The notes under the pieces are model-generated. The model was not told where the DNA came from. It did not search any database and was given only the letters and a program-made list of their open reading frames with translations. 8,164 nt of DNA from a bacterium. Its GTDB lineage: Bacteria > Krumholzibacteriota > Krumholzibacteria > LZORAL124-64-63. Shown here one piece after another: positions 1 through 4,321 of this stretch. The DNA is taken from contig VGXH01000070.1 of NCBI GenBank assembly GCA_016873405.1, positions 1 to 8,164 of the forward strand. Direction: 5' to 3'. The number at the start of each line of letters is the position of its first letter. Position 1 is the first letter of the stretch. A program made the translations under genes and the position numbers.

Positions 1-209
1 TTTTAACATACGCCCATCGTAGGGCACAGGCGGGATCATGGCAACGCTGTTGCGTCACGCTGCCGCGGGGGGAGGCGGCGCGCGGAGGGCGGCCGGGCGT
101 CCGAATTGGGTGGCCGAACGCGGCCTTGCTGCGGATAATCGGGTTCGGATAAGGAGATCCTGCGACGCAACCGCTCGGCGTCGCGTCACTCGGGGGGATT
201 CCGCTGCCG
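1..209. other. Gene-free 5' region
   Basis: I see no supported coding sequence before the metalloprotease start at 210. The + strand frame that opens at 38 is open here only because of base composition; its first recognisable protein is the DUF503 gene at 1994. The region opens with an AT-rich ten bases and a small GCCC/GGGC hairpin (12-15 with 22-25), too weak to call a terminator. It ends with a G-rich stretch (192-198) that may act as the ribosome binding site of the next gene. Confidence 0.5.
126..153 (+). promoter_or_regulatory. Weak sigma70-like promoter candidate
   Basis: GATAAT at 134-139 matches the -10 consensus at five of six positions, but no good -35 box lies 16-18 bases upstream of it. 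An alternative pairing is TTGCTG (126-131) with GATAAG (148-153) at a 16-base spacing, matching three and four of six. Either would lie 56-76 bases upstream of the metalloprotease start. Such matches occur by chance, so this is tentative. Confidence 0.2.
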
Positions 210-1919
210 ATGGGCCCGCGTCACCACCGCGCGATCACAGCCGCCGTTCTGTTGTCGGCGCTGCTGCCGTCTGTCGCCCTGCCGTCGCCGCGCGACCGTG
301 GCGCGACGGCCGCCGAGTCCCTGCTGCTGGGACGGTTCCAGGCTGCGTTCGCCGACGATGCCGCCGTGCCGGCGCACGACGCCGGCTGCGGCACCGCCCT
401 GGTTCGCCAGTACCTGGAGCAGCGCGCCGGCCTGTCGCCGGGCACCGTCGCCGCCATCGACGGCATGCTGGCCCACACGAGCGCCGAGAAGACGCTGCTG
501 AGCCCCGGCGGCCGGTTCCGGCTCGGCTGGGTCACGACCGGCGAGCACGCGGTGCCGTCGGCGGACGCCGATCCCCAGGACGGGGTGCCGGACTTCGTCG
601 CCCGCATCGCCCGCTACCTCGAGGAAGCCTGGGAGGTCGCGGTCGGGGAGGTCGGCCTGCGCGCGCCGCCGGGCGGCCCGATCGACGTCTCGTTCCGGCG
701 CATGCACTTCTTCGGCTACACGGTGCCGGTCGATCCGCTCGTCGGCACGACGCGCCTCGTGCTGCACAACTCGTTCGGGCGCTTCCCGCCCAACGACGAT
801 CCCGAGGGCAGCGCGCCGGGGTCGGCGAAGGTCACCGCGGCTCACGAGTTCCGGCATTGCAGCCAGTACGCCGGCAGCCGCTGGAGCGAGGGCGGCTGGA
901 CCGAGCTGGACGCCACCTGGGCGGAGGAGCGCACGTTCCCGCGGGTCAACGCCTATCACTACTACCTCCTCGGCGACAGCCCGGTCCGCCGGCCGCTCCT
1001 GTCGCTGGACAGCGGTTCGAGCGGCGCCGGCTCCTACGACGACGCGGTGTTCGCGATCTGGCTGAACCTCCGCTGGGGCGACGCCGTGATGCGCGACTAC
1101 TGGCAGCGGAGGGCGGACCGGTCCGACGAGGATCCGCTCGCCGCGTGGGATGCCGTGCTGGCGCCGCGGGGCGCGTCCCTGGCCGCGTCCTGGGCCGATT
1201 TCACCGGCTGGAACTACCTGACCGGCAAGCGCGCCGTCGAGGGTCTGGGCTATCCCGACGCCGCCGATTACCCGGCGGGCGAGGTCTTCGCGCGCGTCGG
1301 GAGCTATCCGGCGCAGGTCGGCGGCGAGGTCGCGCGCCTGGCGGCGGCGCCGGTCGAACTGGCAGGGTTCGCCGCCCTGGGACAGAGCCTGCTGAGCCTG
1401 AGGTTCGACGGGGACGACGACGGCGGCCCGCTTTCGCTGGCGCTCCACGTGTGCGACGTCGACGGGCGGTCGACGCTGGAGACCGTCGGGCTGGACGAGG
1501 CCAACGACGCCAGCCTCGTGCTGCGCACCGCCGCCGACCGGCTGGCCTCCGTCGCCCTGATCGTCGGCAACCCGGCGCGGGCCGGCCAGCCGAGGAGCTG
1601 GACCGCGGTCATCGACACCATCCCCGGTCCGCCACCGCCGCTGCGGGGACGCGTCGTGTCCATCGAGCCGAATCCGTGCAACGGCGGGGCCTGGCTGGAC
1701 TGCGCGATGACGGCCGGCGCACCCGCGGCCGTCGAGATCTTCGATGCCCGCGGGCGCCGCTTCCGTCGCCTCTTCAGCGGGCACCTCGGGCCGGGCAGCC
1801 ACCGCTTCCACTGGGACGGCCGCGCCGAGGACGGCCGGCCCGCTCCGGCGGGGACGTACCTGGCCGTCGTGACCGCCGCCGGACGGGAGCACGCCCGGAA
1901 GCTGACCATGGTGCGCTGA
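210..1919 (+). CDS. Secreted MXAN_6640-type metalloprotease with FlgD-like C-terminal domain
   Basis: A 569-residue exported protein. Residues 1-30 look like a signal peptide: two early Arg, then a hydrophobic stretch (AAVLLSALLP) and small residues. The catalytic signature is HEFRH (212-216), a zinc HExxH motif, followed by WTELDATWAEE (230-240); E232, 20 residues after H212, is the likely third zinc ligand. The preceding region (about 100-190: a 'DADPQDGVPDFV' segment, then a FGYT-type strand) matches what I recall of the putative metalloprotease family named after Myxococcus MXAN_6640. Residues 485-569 form a beta-sandwich tail with EPNP, VEIFDARGR, HWDGRAEDGRPAPAGTY and a final RKLTMVR. 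This is the FlgD Ig-like/type A sorting-like domain common at the C-termini of secreted proteins in FCB-related phyla. The start gives a clean signal peptide and has a G-rich stretch (192-198) upstream. It probably acts outside the cytoplasm; its substrate is unknown, and whether the tail directs type IX secretion cannot be told from here. Confidence 0.85.
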   Translation: MGPRHHRAITAAVLLSALLPSVALPSPRDRGATAAESLLLGRFQAAFADDAAVPAHDAGCGTALVRQYLEQRAGLSPGTVAAIDGMLAHTSAEKTLLSPGGRFRLGWVTTGEHAVPSADADPQDGVPDFVARIARYLEEAWEVAVGEVGLRAPPGGPIDVSFRRMHFFGYTVPVDPLVGTTRLVLHNSFGRFPPNDDPEGSAPGSAKVTAAHEFRHCSQYAGSRWSEGGWTELDATWAEERTFPRVNAYHYYLLGDSPVRRPLLSLDSGSSGAGSYDDAVFAIWLNLRWGDAVMRDYWQRRADRSDEDPLAAWDAVLAPRGASLAASWADFTGWNYLTGKRAVEGLGYPDAADYPAGEVFARVGSYPAQVGGEVARLAAAPVELAGFAALGQSLLSLRFDGDDDGGPLSLALHVCDVDGRSTLETVGLDEANDASLVLRTAADRLASVALIVGNPARAGQPRSWTAVIDTIPGPPPPLRGRVVSIEPNPCNGGAWLDCAMTAGAPAAVEIFDARGRRFRRLFSGHLGPGSHRFHWDGRAEDGRPAPAGTYLAVVTAAGREHARKLTMVR

Positions 1920-1980
1920 CGCGGCGGATCGCGGCCCGGGCGGGGCGCCGCCGTCGGCCGGGATCGCGTCCGCGCCTGCC

Positions 1981-1987
1981 GGGGAGG
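1981..1987 (+). promoter_or_regulatory. Ribosome binding site fixing a GTG start
   Basis: GGGGAGG ends six bases before the GTG at 1994. No in-frame ATG lies at a sensible place; the ATG at 2001 is in another frame. This site is the main support for the GTG start of the DUF503 gene. Confidence 0.65.
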
Positions 1988-1993
1988 CCGCCC

Positions 1994-2305
1994 GTGGACG
2001 ATGTCCGCATCTACACCGGGGTGCTCGTGGCGGATCTGGTGCTGCCGAAGGCGCGCTCGCTGAAGGATCTGCGCGCGCCGCTTCGCGCGCTGGCGCAACG
2101 CCTCCGCAACCGCGACTTTGCCGTCGCGCGCGTCGGGCCGGCCGACCGGCTGCAGCGCGCGCACCTGGCCGTGGCGGCCGTGACGGGCGACGCCGAACAG
2201 GCGGAAGCGCGTCTGGACGAAGCGGAGCGCCTGATCTACGATTCCCCGTTCGAGGTCGTCGACCTGCGTCGCGGCGTGACGGTGGAGACGTTCCCGTCGG
2301 CCTGA
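1994..2305 (+). CDS. DUF503 (YlxP-like) protein
   Basis: A 103-residue cytoplasmic protein. It matches the DUF503/YlxP pattern in order: an N-terminal beta strand (YTGVLVADLVLP, 7-18), the family signature ARSLKDLRAPLRALAQRLRN (20-39; typically 'SLKdKR..l..l..rlr'), then FAVARVG and an LQRAHLAVAAVTGD segment (42-66), then an alpha helix (EQAEARLDEAERLIYD) and a final strand. Length is near the family norm of about 90-100. Function is not established; in many bacteria the gene lies in the nusA-infB-rbfA region, suggesting a link to ribosome function. Here it follows the metalloprotease by 74 bases and precedes the cyclase gene by 40. The start is GTG, chosen because of a strong ribosome binding site and because the family begins just before the first strand. 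The usual acidic residue after 'VA.VG' (often D) is replaced by P. Confidence 0.82.
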   Translation: MDDVRIYTGVLVADLVLPKARSLKDLRAPLRALAQRLRNRDFAVARVGPADRLQRAHLAVAAVTGDAEQAEARLDEAERLIYDSPFEVVDLRRGVTVETFPSA

Positions 2306-2345
2306 CCGTGCGCGCGCCGCGGGGCGCCCGCCGGCGGAGGAGCTC

Positions 2346-3152
2346 ATGGATCAGAACGCAGCCAAAGGGAACGACCACCGCCGTACGGGGCCGGGCCAGT
2401 TGGACCTGAGCCTGGCCAACCTGAGCCTGGCCAACCTGAGCCTGACCAACCTGAGCCTGGTCGACCTGAGCCATCCGATCGTCACCGGCATGCCGCAGTG
2501 GCCGGGCGACGCGCAGGCGCTGCGCATCGTCCGGCTGCGCGATCACGGCGACGGGGGCTTGCGGTCGAGCCGTCTCGAGCTGGGCTGCCATGTCGGCACG
2601 CACGTGGACGCTCCCGGTCATTTCCTGGCGGGCGCCCCGGGCGTGGACGGGCTGACGCCGGAGCGTTTCTGCGGAGCGGCGATGGTCGTGCGCCCGCCGC
2701 GGACCGCGGGCGCCGCCGTGGCGCCGGGCCCTCTGGGCGCGGACGCGCTGGACGGCGTGGACCTGGCGGGCGTCGACTTCGTCCTGTTCGACACGGGCTG
2801 GGCGCGCCACTGGGGACAACCCGCGTACTATGCGGACTGGCCCTGGCTCTCGGCGCCGCTGGCGGCCGAATTGGCGGCCGCCGGGCTCAAGGGAGTGGGG
2901 CTGGACACCCCGAGCATCGACGACCGGACCGGCCGCCGCGCGCACGACCTGTTCGCCGCGGCCGGCATGGTGAACCTGGAGAACCTGGCCCACCTCGATC
3001 GCCTGCCACCGCGCGGTTTCCTGCTCGTGGCGCTGCCGTTGCCCCTGGCCGGGGCCGAGGCGTCGCCGGTGCGCGCGGTGGCCCTGCTCGAGCGGGAGCG
3101 CCTGCCCGGGGCGGGCGGAAGCGGAGATTGCCTCGATGGCCAAGTCGCCTGA
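2346..3152 (+). CDS. Cyclase-family protein (kynurenine formamidase-like metal hydrolase)
   Basis: A 268-residue cytoplasmic protein of the cyclase family (PF04199), which includes bacterial kynurenine formamidase KynB. The core begins at VDLSHPI (39-45). The metal-binding motif HVGTHVDAPGHF (82-93) supplies H82, H86 and D88, with H92 as probable catalytic base. H200 and E212 (HDLF...VNLEN) keep the 12-residue spacing of the remaining KynB ligands. The strand VGLDTPSID (184-192) is also typical. All expected active-site residues are present, so it should be active. The substrate is uncertain: no other tryptophan-degradation gene is in the window, and the family hydrolyses varied amides and lactones. 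The N-terminus is unusual: four LSL(A/T/V)(N/D)-type pentapeptides encoded by a 15-bp tandem repeat lead straight into the first core strand. The start ATG has a strong GGAGG (2336-2340) five bases upstream. The gene overlaps the pseudouridine synthase gene by 17 bases. Confidence 0.85.
   Translation: MDQNAAKGNDHRRTGPGQLDLSLANLSLANLSLTNLSLVDLSHPIVTGMPQWPGDAQALRIVRLRDHGDGGLRSSRLELGCHVGTHVDAPGHFLAGAPGVDGLTPERFCGAAMVVRPPRTAGAAVAPGPLGADALDGVDLAGVDFVLFDTGWARHWGQPAYYADWPWLSAPLAAELAAAGLKGVGLDTPSIDDRTGRRAHDLFAAAGMVNLENLAHLDRLPPRGFLLVALPLPLAGAEASPVRAVALLERERLPGAGGSGDCLDGQVA
2403..2472 (+). repeat. 15-bp tandem repeat encoding pentapeptides
   Basis: Four full units and a partial fifth of a 15-bp repeat, (G/A)ACCTGAGCCTGGCC, begin at 2403, 2418, 2433, 2448 and 2463. 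They encode (D/N)LSL(A/T/V) in frame at the N-terminus of the cyclase. The last unit merges with the conserved VDLSHP strand, so the repeat appears to have grown out of the native first strand. Units differ by one or two bases, so the array is not brand new. The A-N-L-x-x periodicity matches the pentapeptide-repeat consensus A(D/N)Lxx, though about four units make barely one coil of such a fold. Confidence 0.9.
3123..3126 (+). promoter_or_regulatory. Ribosome binding site inside the cyclase gene
   Basis: GGAG lies nine bases before the ATG at 3136, within the 3' end of the cyclase gene. It supports the upstream start of the pseudouridine synthase, including its repeat-coded N-terminus, over the later ATG at 3289, and suggests translational coupling of the two genes. 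Confidence 0.5.
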
Positions 3153-4062
3153 CAAGACCGCGGACAAGACCGCGGACAAGACAGCGGACAAGACAGCGGA
3201 CAGGACAGCGGACAAGTCGCCGGACAAGTCGCCCCCCCGGGCATCCCGCGGCGCTCCCGCCCGCCAGCCATGGCGGCCGGATCGTCCGATGGGGCTGTCG
3301 CGCGCCCTCATGAAGGCGGGCTACGGCACGCGGCGCTGGGCCGACGCGGCCGTCAGCGCCGGCCGCGTGCGCGTCGGCGCCGACGTCGTGACCGACCCCC
3401 GGCGCATGATCGCCGCGGACGCCGCCGTGTTCCTGGACGACGCGCCGCTGATCAAGGTCGAGCGCGTCTACTACGCGTTCCACAAGCCCCTGCGCGTGGT
3501 CTGCCGCCAGGAGGACGGACCTGGTCGTCGCCTGGTGGAGGACTTCCTGCCGGACGAGGTGATCGGCTTGCGCACGGCCGGGCGCCTGGACGCGCGCACC
3601 TCGGGGCTGCTCCTGATCTCCAATGACGGCGCCTGGATCACCCGCGTCACGGGAGCCGCCGGCTGCGAGCACGAATACAAGGTGCAGGTCGAAGGGGAGG
3701 TCAGCGACCTCCAGCTGACGGTGATCGACGCGGGGATCGTGCTGCCGGGCCTCGGCACGTTCCGGCCGGTGGCGGTCAAGGTGCTCTCGCGCGAGCGCGA
3801 CCGCACGATGCTGAGCCTCACCCTGCGCGGGGGGCAGGCGCGGCAGATGCGCCGGATGCTCGCCACCCTGCGGCACAAGGTGCTGATGGTCCGCCGCGAG
3901 CGCCTGGGCGGCGTGAGCCTCGGCGACCTGGCGCCCGGCGGGCTGCGGCCGCTCTCGCCGCCGGAGGTGGCGGCGTTCGCGGCGCCGGCGCTTGGCCGCC
4001 CGCCGGGAGCGACCCCTGCCCCCGCCGGCGGGGCGGGGCACCGCGGCGCGCGGGGGCGCTGA
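3136..4062 (+). CDS. RsuA/RluB-family rRNA pseudouridine synthase
   Basis: A 308-residue protein that isomerises a uridine in ribosomal RNA to pseudouridine. Residues about 53-105 form an S4 RNA-binding domain (SRALMKAGYGTRRWADAAVS, then GRVRVG and VVTDP). The catalytic domain follows: YYAFHKP (112-118), then the signature AGRLDARTSGLLLISNDG (148-165) with catalytic D152, EYKVQVEG (180-187), and the C-terminal RGGQARQMRRML (231-242) and LGGVSLGDLAPGGLRPL (257-273), typical of the RsuA/RluB/RluE/RluF branch. Which rRNA site it modifies cannot be read from the sequence. Residues 4-31 are a lysine-rich repeat of (T/S)(A/P)D(K/R) units. The catalytic core would also be made from an in-frame ATG at 3289 (M52), so the true N-terminus is uncertain; I chose 3136 because of the upstream GGAG and the overlap with the cyclase gene. 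Residues 283-308 are a low-complexity Gly/Pro/Ala tail. Confidence 0.9.
   Translation: MAKSPDKTADKTADKTADKTADRTADKSPDKSPPRASRGAPARQPWRPDRPMGLSRALMKAGYGTRRWADAAVSAGRVRVGADVVTDPRRMIAADAAVFLDDAPLIKVERVYYAFHKPLRVVCRQEDGPGRRLVEDFLPDEVIGLRTAGRLDARTSGLLLISNDGAWITRVTGAAGCEHEYKVQVEGEVSDLQLTVIDAGIVLPGLGTFRPVAVKVLSRERDRTMLSLTLRGGQARQMRRMLATLRHKVLMVRRERLGGVSLGDLAPGGLRPLSPPEVAAFAAPALGRPPGATPAPAGGAGHRGARGR
3139..3234 (+). repeat. 12-bp tandem repeat encoding a (TADK)n tail
   Basis: Seven 12-bp units of the form GACAAGACMGCG run from 3151 to 3234, with a related partial unit at 3139-3150. They encode SPDK-TADK-TADK-TADK-TADR-TADK-SPDK in frame in the pseudouridine synthase. Unit variants occur in blocks: two with ACCGCG, three with ACAGCG (one of these carrying an A-to-G change), then two with TCGCC. 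This suggests stepwise duplication. The stop codon of the upstream cyclase gene (3150-3152) sits at the junction with the first full unit. Because the unit is a multiple of three, copy changes alter length but not frame. Confidence 0.92.
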
Positions 4063-4321
4063 GCGCGCCGCCGGCCGTCGACGCGGCGGGCGGCCCGGGC
4101 GCCGAACCGCCGCCCCGCCAGTGGATGGGTTTCGAAACTCATTGATGATTGGCGCCTTGGGCGCGGCGGGCCGGCGCCGCGCCGCCGGTGGCGCCCATTC
4201 CCGAGAAAAAAGATCACGTAAGTCGTTTTCAAGACGGCGATTGCCGCTTGATATCCACCCCCGCCCGTGGATGATTTGGGTCGTTGTGCCGAGCCGACTT
4301 ATCCGGACGGAGCGTACGCCC
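4063..4321 (+). promoter_or_regulatory. Intergenic region upstream of the cytochrome gene
   Basis: These 259 bases contain no supported gene. They hold a 10-bp perfect palindrome GTTTCGAAAC (4129-4138), a 9-bp perfect hairpin stem (4160-4168 with 4175-4183, six-base loop) not followed by a T run, an A-rich tract (4205-4212), and a 6-bp ATCCAC/GTGGAT inverted repeat (4253-4258 with 4267-4272). Its right half is clearly richer in A and T than the genes. A weak promoter could be TTTTCA (4226-4231) with GATATC (4250-4255) at an 18-base spacing, matching four and three of six. The cytochrome is probably transcribed from here, but no regulator site can be named. Confidence 0.4.
4309..4312 (+). promoter_or_regulatory. 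Ribosome binding site of the cytochrome gene
   Basis: GGAG lies nine bases before the ATG at 4322. The reading frame is open from 3992, so the start needs support. This site, and the signal peptide that begins directly after it, favour 4322 over the in-frame ATG at 4271. Confidence 0.55.

Noticed and set aside
38..1993. Upstream extension of the DUF503 frame
   Set aside because: The frame is open but low-complexity and overlaps the metalloprotease in another frame; the DUF503 homology starts only at 1994.
2403..3234. The two tandem repeats considered as CRISPR or phase-variation arrays
   Set aside because: Units are contiguous with no spacers, so this is not CRISPR. Unit lengths are multiples of three, so copy changes would not switch reading frame.
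186..3311. A 1041-residue open frame on the - strand
   Set aside because: It lies antisense to four recognisable + strand genes, is rich in Arg/Ala/Gly/Pro, and shows no domain or motif. Long antisense frames are expected in DNA this GC-rich.
4142..4252. TTGAT half-sites considered as FNR-type operators
   Set aside because: Both occurrences (4142 and 4248) lack the matching ATCAA half at the required spacing.
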